DNA of 64,000 nt from Cacajao melanocephalus (lineage: Eukaryota; Chordata; Mammalia; Primates; Pitheciidae), in the NCBI GenBank assembly GCA_963573385.1, contig CAUYLG010075769.1, positions 1 through 64,000 on the forward strand, in the 5' to 3' direction. Positions 11,116 through 23,572 of this stretch are shown here, one piece after another. The notes under the pieces were generated by a model. That model worked only from the letters and a program-made list of their open reading frames with translations, was not told where the DNA came from and did not search any database. Each line of letters begins with the position of its first letter. Within the stretch, counting starts at the first letter, position 1. The position numbers and the translations under genes were made by a program.

Positions 11116-12835
11116 ATGTGCCCAGCTTGCGCGGAGGTGCGGGCGGCCCCCGGCAGGCAGGCCAGCGAGCGGGAAAGGCAGGCCGGGCGCTGGAAAGCAG
11201 GCCGGAGACACCACCTACCGGCTGGCCAGGCGGCACCCGGCTCAGCTTCCTCTGCGGGTGTTTCAGATTCCTGCGGGGTGCGAGGGTCTGAGGACAGGAC
11301 GCTTCCCATCCACGCAGGCAGGATCGGGTCAGGGGGCAGGGCACCCTCCGCTTCCAGGCCAGCCCCGCCACTCTGCCCAGGCTTCTCTGGCCATGTTCTG
11401 CCTCCCAGCGGCCATCCCTGCCCACGGCAGCTGGAGGAGTGCCGGGAGAGCCCCAGGAGAGAGAGGGGCCTGCACCGAGCACTGACACAGTGTCCAGGAC
11501 CCACTGGAAGGCCCAGAAATCGGGAAGAACCCAGAGAGGCTGCTGGGGCTCCTGAGCTCCCTCAGGCCCTCCTCATCCCCGCACGCACCCGGGAAACGGA
11601 GTGGATTTGTGACATCTTCCTATGGATGGGACCCCAGGTCTCCAGGAGCACCCTGCCTTCCAGACCACAGCAGGCCAGGCCACCGAGCGGCTCTACCAAA
11701 TGGAAAAAGGATGCAGGGTCTCGGGTCCTGCAAAGCCCCCAGAAGCTGCAGCCAGGAGAGACGCCGGCCCATACCCCGTGCGGCCATGCAGGGCTCACAG
11801 GCGCTGGCGTGAGGGAACCTACCGGAGCATGTTGGGGTGGAGAGTTCCTGAAAGCCTGTCCTCTGGGGGCTCCTGGACCTACCCGGGCCGTCTCTGGGGT
11901 GGGGAGCCTTGGAAGCACATTTGCTGCAATCGCCCTAAAACGCATTCCCGGGATTCCCCCACAGTGTGCGGTTTTCACTTCAAATTAAAGGCAAGGCCAA
12001 CTTTCAATTTCAAGATAGAGCTGTAAACTCTTGGGGTGTAAGGAGCGCTGCCCGACCCGAGAGGAGCCAGGCTCTGTCAACAGAGGTCCTTGGAAGCAAA
12101 TCTGGGGATTTGGTCCAAAGCCTGTGGAGTTACCTTTTGTGAGACCTGCCATGTGTCTACGTGGGTCACAGTCGGGGCTGGGTGGCAGGAGCCCCATGAG
12201 CCCCACCCTGCCCCTCCTTCTAGGGGATCTCCGCCTCAGACACGGCGCCCCGGAGCCCAGCGCCTGCCCCACTCTTTGCACCATGACAAGGAGTGGAGAG
12301 AGGGAAACTGAGGACGGACAGGAGCCAGCTGGCCCGGGAGGGGCTGCCCTGCCTGGGTGGCCCAGCCAGAGACCGCTGGGCAGAGCCAGCTGGACGCACC
12401 CTCCCCCAGCCTTCCTGCCAGGCCAGCGCTTCCCCTCCACCCTGCACACAGGAGTGACAGAGAGTCCTCAGGGGTATCTGAAATGCCAGACCTCCCCTTC
12501 CCCCCTCTAATGTTGTGTCTGCAGGACACGGACGTCTGCCAGCCAATGCTTGCAGCCCGCTGGTCACTCCAAGCCCGGCTGGCGGAGCTGAAACCATGAC
12601 ATCACCCAACAGAGAACTAGGGGTTCTGGGTGTCTCTCTGCCCTGCCCAGCACCCACATGGCTCACCCGCCCACCCACAGGGGCTAGATCGTGTAGACTC
12701 TGACCTGGGGGCTGACTATCCTCCCCCCACCCCCTCTGAATTTTGCCCACCATGGTAGAGAAGTGTACGCCCGCCTTACATCAGGGTTTTACATTTCCCA
12801 GTGAAAGGAAATTATGCCAGAGAGGAAAATGCTGG
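11116..12835. other. GC-rich single-copy DNA
   Basis: No repeat identified with confidence. The plus-strand open frame of 290 codons at 11116-11988 spans varied GC-rich DNA and has no domain I recognise. A small AT patch (tttcaatttcaagatagagc) sits at about 12001-12020. Confidence 0.4.
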
Positions 12836-12837
12836 AT

Positions 12838-12962
12838 TCTGCTCTTGAGGGAAACGCCACCTCTTCCAAGAAGTCTCCCTGGCTTAACAGCCCATCAAGC
12901 CTGGCTCCTCCCTCCCCCCTACTCCAAGCGTTTTCTTCTTCTTTGATTCCCTTAAGGACCTC
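12838..12962 (-). mobile_element. L2-like fragment
   Basis: The words ccacctcttccaagaagtct and ccctggcttaacag match the reverse complement of the LINE L2 3-prime region (cttcctggaggaggtg-type). Divergent, with no ends visible. Confidence 0.35.
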
Positions 12963-13814
12963 ACAGCCGTCCCCAGCCCTCCCTAGTCCTGGCACAGACT
13001 GTGCCTCCACCAGAGGGTGTGGGGTGGAGGCTGACAGGCTGGTGGGTCGTTCTACGTACGAAAGCTCTGCCTGCATTTTTAATAACAGCACTGGGGGAAA
13101 CGTGCTGCTGCCTCTATCCCAAGAGGAGAGGAAGGCTTCATTTCACCAGCATCCAGGTGCCCCGTTTCCACACGCACTCCCTGATCCCCCACCGCCCCAG
13201 CTCAGAGCCACCACTGCCCCCACCCAAGCCTCTCAGGGAGGCTGGGGGATGCTGTGATGGGCCGCGCCTGCCCTGCCGGCCGATCCTGGCTCTGAGACTT
13301 CAGCAAACCCATGGGCTGCAACCACCTTGCTTTTTCCACATTTTGTGTTTTCTCCAGGACTCTCCCTGCCCCGCAGCCACCCAGGCCCGACCTTCCGGCA
13401 CCGCCTCCGGCTAGACTTTCCGGGACAGGCGGGACAGACACGGGTGCCTCCCTGCGCCTCTGCGTCCTTGTCTGAGACCATGGGGTAAGGAGAGAGAGCC
13501 GCTGCCCGCAGCCCCTGTGGGATTAAACAGGGAGAAGCAGGTGTGGGGCCGCTGCGGGCACCCAGGGGGGCTGTTCTTGTCACCAATATCACCATCATTG
13601 CTGTGGTCATGGTTTTGTCCATTAGCTGCCCAGGAGCCACCACGGTCTCACCTCTGTCCCCAGTGGCTGCCTGTCCTGGGCCTGGGCAGAAGCTGGGGAA
13701 CCTGAGGAGTGATCGCCTCTGTCCTCCATGCCTGAGCAGCCTCAGAGGGAAAGTGGAAGGGCTTGACTCTCACCCAGGGGAGAACTTGGCAGCCCCCCCA
13801 GGATCCTTGCAGGG

Positions 13815-13930
13815 ACTCAGAGATGAGGAGGGTCAGGTGGAGCCTCGCGGTCTTCAGGGAGGGCTTCCTGGAGGGGGCAGAACTGGAAGAGACGGCAGAG
13901 AAGGAACCCACCTGGAAAATAGCCCTGGGA
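13815..13930 (+). mobile_element. L2-like fragment
   Basis: The series cagggagggcttcctggagg, then agaactggaagagacggc and aaggaaccc, follows the LINE L2 3-prime region on the plus strand. Old and partial. Confidence 0.4.
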
Positions 13931-13979
13931 CAGAGGAGCCTTAAGCATCGCCTCAGGGCACCTCTGGGGGTTGGGGTGA

Positions 13980-14012
13980 GAGAGAGAGAAGGGTAGGGGG
14001 AGAGAGAGAGAC
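13980..14012. repeat. (GA)n-rich short tract
   Basis: Runs of gagagagagag interrupted by agggtaggggg form a short purine-rich simple repeat. Confidence 0.6.
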
Positions 14013-14152
14013 TCCAACCCCGGACAGCAGCACAGGCCTCCTGGACTAAGCAGGTCAGCTGCCGAAGAATCCAGGCCCAGGGAATTGCAGGGACAAGGGT
14101 TCTCCTGAGCCAATATACAGGACAGCGCCACCGCCTGGAAGTCATGTTCCTT

Positions 14153-14465
<313 letters not shown>

Positions 14466-14466
14466 A

Positions 14467-14830
<364 letters not shown>

Positions 14831-15900
14831 TCCTCAGGTTGGCAGGCGGGAGAGAGCTTGCAGCTATAATAAATGGAGCTGTACTAACAGGGTGTGTGTG
14901 GCTGGGGTTGGGGGGAAACAGGTGCCTTTTCCTAGGCTCTGAGGAGCATCTGGAAAAGCAGAGGGTCAGTCCCGGTGCCTGGGGGCCGGGGGACATGAGC
15001 GGACGGGAGAAGCTTGGCTGACCCTTCCCCACCAGCCATGCTGCTCCAGGGCCTGAAGAGGAAGGGCCCTCTGCACTCGGTCCACCCGGCTGAAGGTGGA
15101 CGTTTGGCTCGGGCTGCCCCTCCCGCACCCCCACCAGAGGGATGAGCTGCAATTAGGAAAGTGGGAAGCAGTGGCTGGCACCCCTCAACCCAGACAGAGG
15201 CTTGGGCAGTCGTGCCATGCCCCAAAGGAAGTCATGCTAGGGACACAGGCCCTGGTCCCTGACTTGAAGCTCAGGGGCCGGGATGCATCTCGGAGGTGTC
15301 TGGGCAGTGCCAACTTCACCAGAGGCCTCACGGGGAAGACCCCCTGGACAATGTTCTGCCGTCACTCCACCTCTGCCTGACTCTCTGGTCCTCCTCCCCA
15401 GAAGGCCCCGGGATACACAAAGAAGAAAGCAGTCTCCCCAGCTGCTTTCGTCAGTCCTCCCAGGCCCCTCCAAGATGCACAGAGCAGCCCAGATAGTGAC
15501 CAAACCGAGGGACTCCCTCTGGAAAAGCATGTTGAGGAGGAAGCTTCTGAGAGCTGCTGTGGCAGCCCAGCCCTGACCCGCCAAGCTGCCCGGCTGGTAC
15601 CCAAAGCCCTCAGGGACCTTGTTTGTCAGGGATGAGTCACAGAGTGGCAAATTGAGGGCTGTTTTTCATATCAGCTCACCCCTCAGTTCTCTTCACCATC
15701 CCTTAGAAGGAATGCTCTAACAGTCCCTTCCAGCCTTCGAGCGTTTAGTTTAGTGGGAGGAAAATATGAGGCTGTGAGAGATGGGAAGCCAAGACTGGGA
15801 AGCCAAGTGCCAAAGAGGAAATGTGCTGCAAAATGCTTTCAGGCCAGACCTCAGCCTGAGCTTTCCTCCATGCTGGGAGGAAGTGCAGCCAGAGGAGCTG
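14831..15900. other. Single-copy sequence
   Basis: No gene or repeat recognised. Composition is moderate GC. A short AT patch lies near 15650-15780. Confidence 0.4.
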
Positions 15901-16024
15901 CACCATGAGGAGGAAGGATAGCCAGGCCATCCAAGGCTGCACCACGAGGAGGAAGGATAGCTGGGCCGTCCAAGGCTACACCACGAGGAGGAAGGATAGC
16001 TGGGCTGGGGCTGGGCTGGGGCTG
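15901..16024. repeat. 39-bp tandem repeat, three copies
   Basis: Units start at 15901, 15940 and 15979, each containing gaggaggaaggatag. The third decays into ctgggctgggg repeats. Because 39 is divisible by three, one plus-strand frame stays open and would give a 13-residue repeat. There is no other sign of coding. Confidence 0.85.
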
Positions 16025-16149
16025 GCCCGGCACTCTGGGATGAAACTCAGTCTGAATTTGCCCTTCCTGTCTGAGTTCACCTCCCCACTGGGCCATGGAG
16101 GGGAGACCAGCCCTGGGCCAGTTGCCTGCCTTTGAGCACAGCCCTGACG

Positions 16150-16235
16150 TTGCTGGCTAGCAGGGTGACCCTGACCCGGCCGCCTATCTTTGTGAAGCCT
16201 CAGTTTCCTTGTCTAGCTTCCACTTCACACACTTC
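16150..16235 (-). mobile_element. MIR fragment
   Basis: The core gggtgacc followed by gaagcctcagtttccttgtc matches the reverse complement of the MIR region that reads gaaactgaggc. Old and partial. Confidence 0.5.
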
Positions 16236-16884
16236 GTTCTCACCAAGTCCTTGCCCCAGGACTTTGGCTCAGAGCACAATAAGCCATTGATAGAGGAGGC
16301 TACTGGGCTCCACTTTGTTAGAGCTCTCTTGGGGTCTCCAGCCAGACCCTGGCAGTGGGGCCATTTGACCCCTCAAGGTTCTGCCATAGCCTCAGAAGGC
16401 TGAAATTCCAAGGCCCCCAGGGAGTCTGGGGAGGCTCAGTCTCCAGGCGGGGTGCTAAGACAGGCTCTGGCAAGCAGGACAGCCACACATTCAGGGTGGC
16501 CTGACCTACTGCCACCTCCCCACTGGATGCCGGCTGGGCTCAGAGCCCTAGGCCTTCTGGACAGGGCTGAGTCGGGGAGACAGTGATGACGCCAGGCAGT
16601 GCCTGCTCACCCCCACCCTGACACACACCCCAGGGGGCCTGTCTACTTCCAGGCAAGGGGCTGTCCTCTCCTCCACACGCCCCTGCCCCACCTGGCCAAG
16701 AAAGACCCCAGCTCCCCTCCCACCCTGTCTAACTCCCCCATCCGTCTCCACCCTCCTGACAAGGGGCCCTGACCTCTCAGCACCCACAGCCCTCAGGGGA
16801 GAGTGTGAGACGTGAAATCATCCAGTGGCCACACAGGGCCCTGTGCCTTGATGGGGAATGATGGTGGGGGGGTCAAACTCAGCC
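16236..16884. other. GC-rich single-copy DNA
   Basis: No supported feature. Overlapping short frames only. Confidence 0.35.
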
Positions 16885-17005
16885 ATGGGGATCAGGGAAG
16901 GCTTCCTGGAAGAAGAGGCATTTAAGTGGAGACAAAAGAGCTGGCCAGGTGCGGCCAAGGGAGGTAGGGAGAAGGACAGTCAGCATCCGGAAGACCCAAA
17001 TACCC
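16885..17005 (+). mobile_element. L2-like fragment
   Basis: The sequence atcagggaaggcttcctgga followed by gaagaggcatttaagtgg is the typical LINE L2 3-prime wording. A second L2/MIR-like trace lies at 17150-17200. Confidence 0.45.
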
Positions 17006-17144
17006 AAGGAGCACTGGCCCCGGGGGCTCCACTGCATGGAGATGCGGGGGATTGGGCCAGGCCTGCTGCCTCCCAGCAAGTGAGGATGGGAGCCTGGCTT
17101 CCTCTTCTATGGGAGCCACAGCGAGGATGTCCCAGGAGGAGACA

Positions 17145-17205
17145 GAGCGGAGCCTGGTGCATAGTAGGTGCACAGAGGGTACTTGTTGAAATGAAGCAGT
17201 GAACG
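17145..17205 (-). mobile_element. L2-like tail fragment
   Basis: The words gcctggtgcatagtaggtgc and acttgttgaaatgaa follow the reverse complement of the L2 tail (the gcacctactatgtgcc type). Short and diverged. Confidence 0.45.
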
Positions 17206-18744
17206 CTCCTCACCAGAGAGCCTGGGGTTTCACACACTCTGAGGCGGCCGTGAGGAGGCTCTGGGTCCCCATCTGCCCTGCCCTGTTCCCAAGGCCCCTC
17301 GGCCCCCTCTTCCCCCTAGGGTCCGCACACTGGCAGGGCAGGGGCCAGCTCTCCTCCTGGTGCCTGAGGGAGGGACCCCCACTGCCCCTCATGGGCCAGG
17401 CCTGGATACAAATCTCCAGAACAAGGAGAAAACCCCACACCCCACAGCTCCTCGGAGCCCCCACCTGACTGAGGACCCTCGCCTGGTGCAAGCGCCTCGG
17501 GGCGGGGGTCGCAGGCTGCCTGCTCCTGCAGGGAGAGCTGAATGGTTCTGGGCCATGCTGACAAGGGGAGGGGCACAGCAGGTGAGGTCCCAGCTGATAG
17601 CTCGGTCCTCGGCCCCATGCAGTGGAGACAGTGCTGAGTCCTCCGGGCCTTCAGGGAGCGCTGGAGCTTGGGTTGCTGCAGGGAATCACCCTGCCCCAAG
17701 GAAGTGAGCCAGTTGAGGGCCAGAGGGAGGCCAGGGCTCCAGGGCACTGTGGGCCCACATCACTCCAGTGGGAGCTGTTGAGTTCCTGCCTGTGCCTGGC
17801 CAGGCTCCAGGAGCCGGGGACCAGCTGCAGCCAAGCCCGGCCCTCAGGGAGCTGACCACTGGGGGAGCTAATCTCGGGGCTCTGACCACCCTGAAGCGGG
17901 GCGGAGGGTGGATTGTCCTGAGAAGACGGATCAGGTCCAGGCCCTTCCTGGTCCCTTCGGGTGCCCCCACTCCGGCCTCATGGCCTCACCGGCATGTCGC
18001 CACAGCCCCTACCCACCCCACTCCATCTCTGCTCTTCCGGGACCTTGTCCCGGCTCTGCAACATCACCTCTTCCTCCACAGCCTTCAGTGGCTCCCTTGG
18101 GCTCTGGACCAGAGCCCCGCTCCACCACCTGCAACCAGGTGCCCCAGAGACCAGCCCTGTGGCCTGTGCCCTCCCTGCCAAAGGCCCCCACCCTCTGAGC
18201 TCACAGACGCCCTCTGGCCGCACACAGGGTCCCCCACCTCTACAACCCCCAAACAGCAGTGTTTCCCAACTGCCTACCTTCTTGCACCCCAAGCCCCGCC
18301 CAGGCCAGCCCCCTTCCTCGACCACTGGAGAGAAGCCTCAGCCGCTGGCTCTAACCCCCACCCCACCCTCACACTGCCTCCACTCCTGGCTGACCGAGGC
18401 AGTGACAGCAGTGCCAGCTCTCGTCCGACCCCAGGAGTCAGGTGGCTTCGTGGACAGCTCCAGGGACCATGACTGCCCGGCCACCCTGTGCACAAAGACT
18501 CAGAGGAAGAGGCCATGGACGAGGGACTCTTGGCCCGCAGGCACACCACGCCCTCCTCCCCCTTGTGGGAAGGACGCCCCCCACTTCCCCCAGCACACAC
18601 AGGGCGATGCCCCTCCCCCGAAGGGGCCGGCCCCTGCTCCTGGGTGTCAGGGCAGCCTGGGTGGAAGTCCAGCTGGCACGGTCAGCCCATGGAGGGGCAC
18701 CAGGCGGGGGGCCATTGCTGATGGCCGCCCTGCATACCAGGCTT
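17206..18744. other. GC-rich single-copy DNA
   Basis: No exon or repeat recognised. Long Pro-rich plus-strand frames (up to 276 codons at 17961-18791) reflect CCN-rich composition. Confidence 0.4.
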
Positions 18745-18868
18745 CCTCCGTCAAAATATTTGTAGCATTTGCTCTGTTTAAAAAACCCTGAGGTAGGAGA
18801 GTACACTAATCTTTAAAAAGGTTAATTTATTCATAGAGATTTTGACAGAGACGTATGGCCCGGCAAGG
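18745..18868. promoter_or_regulatory. Candidate conserved AT-rich element
   Basis: The stretch includes tcaaaatatttgtagcattt, ctgtttaaaaaaccctgag, ctaatctttaaaaaggttaa and atttattcatagagatttt. It is AT-rich between GC-rich blocks with CpG-rich DNA just downstream. No repeat family is recognised. Confidence 0.35.
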
Positions 18869-19695
18869 CCATGGCCCTTCCCGGGGTGGGGGGAGCGCAC
18901 CAGAGAAGAGCTGGCTCTGCAGACCGCAGACCGGCGACAGCGTCTCCCAGGCCGGTCCACCCTCCCGCTGCATCCCCCGGCCCGGACCACCCTCCCGCTG
19001 ACCCTGCTGCCGGCCCACCCAGCCCAACTTCGCCCATCTCCCCTCCCCTCGCCGCCCCGCCCCACATCAGAAAATGGCTCGCTCATGTTCTTGGGTGGGA
19101 AAAGGCAGAGGCCCCTGAACCCCTGGCCTCCATCCGACGCCCAGGCGGGCAGCACCCATAGATGGCACAGGGGCTGTAGGCCGCAATGTTGGAGGCCTCT
19201 GGCTCTCCTTCCTTCTTGGGATCTGAGAGGTGCTGAGGCGCTCCTGTCTGCAAATCAGCCCCCAGGGCCCGGGGCTGCAGGCCCTACCCTGGCGTAAGCA
19301 CTGACCCCTCAGCTGCACCCAGGGTGTGAGGAAGCGGAGGCCGCCTTCCCCCTGGCCAGGCTGCTGGGGCTCAGGGCAGTGAGGGGCTGGAGGGAGGCCA
19401 GGGGACCCCACGGGCAGGCTTGCTGGTGACCAACAGCAGCAGAACACCCACCCTTCAGGCCACAACGGGGCAGAGGGACCAGCGACTCTGGAGTTTGTGT
19501 GTTTTTAACACTTCAGGGCAAAGAAAACGTCCCGGGGGCACTTTGGATGGTCTGGAAGCTAACTGCCTGTCATCCCAGCACCCTGGGCGTGACCTTGATG
19601 GCCCCAGTGACACTCTTCCTCCCCGCTGGGCTTTTGGGGCACTGGGAGAGCTGGCCTGGTCTATGTTCCCTGGCTCTGTGAGCACCAGACCCTCA
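18869..19695. other. CpG-containing GC-rich DNA
   Basis: From about 18880 to 19070 CpGs are frequent (cagaccggcgacagcgtc and similar). The phrase ccaccctcccgctg occurs twice, about 27 bp apart. It is too short to call a CpG island without counting. No exon is evident. Confidence 0.35.
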
Positions 19696-19699
19696 TAGC

Positions 19700-19900
19700 C
19701 TCACCTCCCTCCAGCCTCAGAGCTCTGGCCACTCCAGCCACCCACACTCAGGACTGGCTCCATCCCGGGGTCTTTGCACAGGCTCCCCTCTGCCCAGGAC
19801 TTCTGACCAGACCTCTCATGGAGGCTCAGCCTCAGCATTCCAGCCTCAGCACAAACATGGCCTCCTCCAGGAAGCCCTCCTGACTCCCCATGGAACACCC
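19700..19900 (-). mobile_element. L2 fragment
   Basis: The ordered words gtctttgcacaggctcccctc, aggctcagcctcagcattcc and cctccaggaagccctcctga correspond to the reverse complement of the LINE L2 3-prime region. A clear example of this family in the window. Confidence 0.6.
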
Positions 19901-20039
19901 TCGATCTGGGACCCTGTATTTCAGTTTTTTCTCCAACCTCCTCTGAAAGGTGTTCGTCCACTCGTCTTTTGTGAGTCTGTGGCTAGCCTGGCGGGCGGCT
20001 CCCATGCAGCAGGAACAGGGGCTCTCCTTGGTGGCCACA

Positions 20040-20110
20040 CCCTCAGGTCAGGACCGGTGAGTGACTCCAGGTCCAGGTCTTTCTTTTCTGCAAAATGGGT
20101 CAACGGCTCT
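20040..20110 (-). mobile_element. MIR-like fragment
   Basis: The phrase ctttcttttctgcaaaatgg resembles the reverse complement of the MIR stretch ccattttacagatgaggaaa. Weak. Confidence 0.35.
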
Positions 20111-20504
20111 GTCCAGGCCAGCACTGAGCACAAGAGAGGCTGAGCAGACGGCATGTGATGTCCTGGGATCGCTGTGGCCCTCCTCGCTGGGCTGGCGCCG
20201 GCAGCTCCTCCCCCTGCCCAGGTAAGGTCAGAACCCCTGTGTGGGTACCAGGCCCCCTCTGGCTGCTCACCCTAGGGCCCCGCCCAGCCTGTGGGCACCT
20301 ACCCCACACCCCGAGTCCACACCCCAAGTCCTGAAGGCCCCAGGTGCTGCCCAGCCGTCATCGAGCCCAGCCTGCGCCGGCTCCCCTGCTCGGAAACCTC
20401 TCTGCTGTCCTTGAAACGCAGGGTGGCAGCCACGGGATATGGGAGACAGATGCGCTCTCCCGGGCCACGGTAAACAGGCGGCGAGGGGCGGGGATTGGGT
20501 TACG
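20111..20504. other. GC-rich single-copy DNA
   Basis: Nothing recognised. Confidence 0.35.
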
Positions 20505-20625
20505 CCGGTGAAATATCGTAAAATAAATAGAAGGACGGTTGGTGTACTTCAGGTAAATTAGCCTGATTCAAGCTGTCAGCTTGAGGGAGTCTAAATAAAC
20601 ACAGCTTGCCGCCTCTTCCCCGCGT
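20505..20625. promoter_or_regulatory. Candidate conserved element: palindrome plus forkhead site
   Basis: AT-rich island with ggtgaaatatcgtaaaata, a perfect palindrome caagctg-t-cagcttg at 20569-20583, ggtaaattagcc, and TAAATAAACA at 20592-20601, which matches the forkhead core ATAAACA. No repeat identity is visible. Regulatory function is inferred from motifs and composition. Confidence 0.4.
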
Positions 20626-21498
20626 AGGAAGGGGCGAGGACGCCGGCTGGGCAGGGCTGCTGAGCTAATCCGTCAACCTGCGAGCCGGCAGGCGGCCTCA
20701 GCCAAGAGGACCGGGGTGCTCCCAGCCCCACCGTGGAGGGGCCCCGCTCAGCCAGAAGCACCCTCTGGCCTGCGGCTGGTGTCCCTGAGCCACTGTCTTC
20801 ACTCTGCGTGGAGCCTCTCGCCCGTCTCTCTGGGTGCCAGGCTGCAGGGTAGGAATGGGCATGAGTGAGCTCTGGGTATTGGGGCCCCTGCAGGTCTGGG
20901 AGGGTGTCCATGTCACTACGTGGTGGGATAGGGTGCGGACACTCGGAGGCTCCCAGCTGGGAGTGCCTCACCTTCCAAAGCCCAGGTTTCCTATGCAGTG
21001 AGACACAGGTCCCTCAGAGCGCATGGGCCTGAAACCAGGTGATCCCAGAGCCTCTGGCACGGCCCAGCTTGCAGGGAGCCCTGGATTCCAATGGAGGCTG
21101 CCCCGAGGCCGGCATGGTGATCACCATCTCAGACCCAGCCGCCTCCTGCGCAGCACCAGATGGCGGGACGGAGGCCCTGGCGGAGGGACAGGACGAGGCC
21201 TCTGGACGGTCACCTACCTCACCACCCAGGGCTCCTGGGCAGCCAGATTCAGGGGATTCGCCTTTCTACAGCAGCCTTTTCAGGCCAGCCTGGTCCAGGG
21301 TCTCAGACCCAGAGCTGCCAGGATAACCCCAGGGCCTGGGCCCTGAGCGAGACCTCAGAACCTCCATCTCCCCAGCACGCTCCCTGCCTCCCTCCGTCTC
21401 TGTCTGTCTCTGTCTCTGGGTCTCTCTCATCCTTGCTCCTCCTCAGAGCACAGTTGTGCCTCCACCTCCCTTGCTTGGGCAGTGCGGCCAGCACGGGG
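20626..21498. other. GC-rich single-copy DNA
   Basis: No supported gene. A short pyrimidine run (ctgtctgtctctgtctctgg) lies at about 21398-21420. Confidence 0.35.
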
Positions 21499-21500
21499 CA

Positions 21501-21558
21501 GGCACAGCTGGCTCGAAGGCTGGGCTGGCACAGCTGGCTCGAAGGCTGGGCTGGCACT
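21501..21558. repeat. 26-bp tandem duplication
   Basis: The unit starting ggcacagctggctcgaaggc occurs at 21501 and 21527, followed by a partial third copy. Confidence 0.85.
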
Positions 21559-22827
21559 GGCCCCAGGTCCTGGGCCGCCCCTTGTCCTCTGGGCCGTGGC
21601 TCTCTCACGGCTTGGGCTGGGCTATAGAAATCCTCCTGTGACCGCTTCTGTAGACACGGCTGCCTACCAGTGCTGGGCAGAGACGAGTCCACGGTCCCTG
21701 TTCTTCCCGGTCCTCAGTTAGAGACCCCTCAACCCTGCCAGCCCAGAGCCTCTCAGAGGGGCACTGCAAAACTCCTGCCTATGTGACAGGTGGGCCCAGG
21801 AGCATTTGCCCTCTGGACACAGCCCCAAGGGGGTCTGAGCCACATGACCCCCTCTGAACCCTCTCCTGGGAGCTGGATCTGGCTCTGCCCCCAGGAGCCC
21901 CAGCCAGAGGCGCGGGCAGAGGAGCCTTTGTGGGGGTCTCTTGACCCATGGAGCCCACCGGCCCGGCTTGGGTCTGTTACTCCAGCCAGGCTTCCTGGGA
22001 GGTCCACGATCCTCCCCCGTGTCCTCCCCACAGTCTCACGGGGCTCTGAGCTTCGAGGGGAGTGGCCGTCTGAGTGGGCAAATGGAGGATCTGTCCTGCC
22101 AGGCACTGGCACCCCCCAAGAGAGGGTGTGACTGGGCACATGTCAGCCCTGGCACCAGCCCCACCCTGCAGGCCCCCCCATCAGCGCCCCTGCTGGAGCC
22201 CCCCACCCAGGCTGCCTGGGGACCCCTCTCAACAGCAGCCGTCTCTGAAAAGCGTTTGGCAGCAGTTTATAGGCTGGGTGGGTGCTGGGTCTTCCCCACG
22301 CCACACTCACTGGCCTTTTGAAACAATGCCCTTGACCAGAGGCACTCACTGCTCCCCCTGAGGTGAGGGGCAATGGAGGAGGCTGCCAGCCATGCCGTGG
22401 CCCCTGCCCCCACTGACCCGCTCACTGCTGGCCGCCTGCAGCCAGCCCAGGAGGCGATGTCACCCAAGGTTAATGCCAAACCCAAAAAGACCGTCAGCTC
22501 CTGAGGACCGGAGTTTGGAATTCCAGGCCCTCCTGGCCAGGTGCTTTCTGGGGAGGGATTTTCAGACACCCCTGCGGCCTTGACCTTGGTGCGCTGGGAG
22601 GCTGTGGGCAGGGACTCCCCCAGGCCCTCTGCCGCTTGCTGGGAGCCCGCTGATGAACGATATTTGAACATGCAGAGTGGTCCCAGCTCTCCTTACATGC
22701 ACCCCCCACAACCTTCCCTAGGTCCCCTGAGCCAGCACGCAGGGCCAGGGAAGGCCAGCAGGACTAGGGGGGCTGAGCCGGGAGGGGGCAGCACTGGAGG
22801 TGCTCGGGGCGGGCGGGAGGAAGCGGT
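21559..22827. other. GC-rich single-copy DNA
   Basis: No exon or repeat recognised in this span. Confidence 0.35.
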
Positions 22828-22908
22828 TTGATCTCCGGGATGGAGGTTTGTTGATATACATTTCCTTTCCTGGAGAAGCTGCCGTCCGTCTTAATTCAGG
22901 GAAGCAGG
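22828..22908. promoter_or_regulatory. Small AT-rich candidate element
   Basis: The words tttgttgatatacatttcc and gtcttaattcaggg form a short AT-rich island in GC-rich DNA. It matches no known repeat. A weak enhancer-like candidate. Confidence 0.25.
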
Positions 22909-23364
22909 CTGGAGTCAGCCACCCCCAGAGCCAATCCCGCCCTCAGGGAGTTGGGGGTGGGGGGTCAGGAAGAGACCCCTGGGGCTTAGCCCACCTGAGT
23001 GGAGCCCAGCTAAGCTGTCCAGGGGCCGCCCCACTGGCGCCAGGGCACCACCGGGTGGCCCCGGACCTGCAGCTCCTGACGCTGTGCCCTTCAAAGTCAG
23101 CGTTTTCTTCTCAGATCCCTACAGGGACCGGGGGACCCTGACTGCGGCCTGCGTGTGGTGTGGCCTTCCTCCGCCCTACCTGGCCTGAGGAGACCCCACC
23201 CCCACAGCTGGGCCTGGCTTCCCCAGGGACCCCTCCCCAAAGGCTGTGGGGCTAAAGGAAGCAGGATCCTCGCTCAGGAATGCCTCACGGTGCCTCCTTG
23301 TGGGATGTGGGGTTTGGGGTGAATGTGGCCTGGCTGGGCCTCGGCTCACCTCCTTGGCCAACAC

Positions 23365-23572
23365 CCCTTCCATGGCCAGCCCTCTCCCCATGGCCGGGAC
23401 CCTTATGGCCACCCCCCCGCCCCATGGCCAGCACCCTCTGTGGCCAGCACCCCCTATGACCAGCACCCCCTGTGGCCAGCACCCCCTATGACCAGCAGCG
23501 CCCGTGGCCAGCAACCCCCGTGGCCAGCACCCCCCATGGCCCTAACCCCCTATGACCAGCAGCCCCAGCTCA
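23365..23572. repeat. 16-bp minisatellite (tggccagcaccccctN)
   Basis: About a dozen units of tggccagcacccccta or the variant tgaccagcaccccctg lie in tandem, with diverged units at the 5-prime side. The regular alternation of tggcc and tgacc units suggests a 32-bp higher-order unit in part of the array. The repeat keeps frames open on both strands, and none is credible as a gene. Confidence 0.9.

Noticed and set aside
11116..11988. 290-codon plus-strand open frame
   Set aside because: Same compositional explanation. Alternative frames on both strands are equally open, with no family resemblance.
17961..18791. 276-codon Pro-rich plus-strand frame
   Set aside because: Driven by CCN-rich DNA. 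It runs into an AT island at the end and has no domain or splice support.
18880..19070. CpG island promoter
   Set aside because: CpGs are frequent but the stretch is short, contains local duplication, and has no exon or start-site evidence. It needs a CpG observed/expected count.
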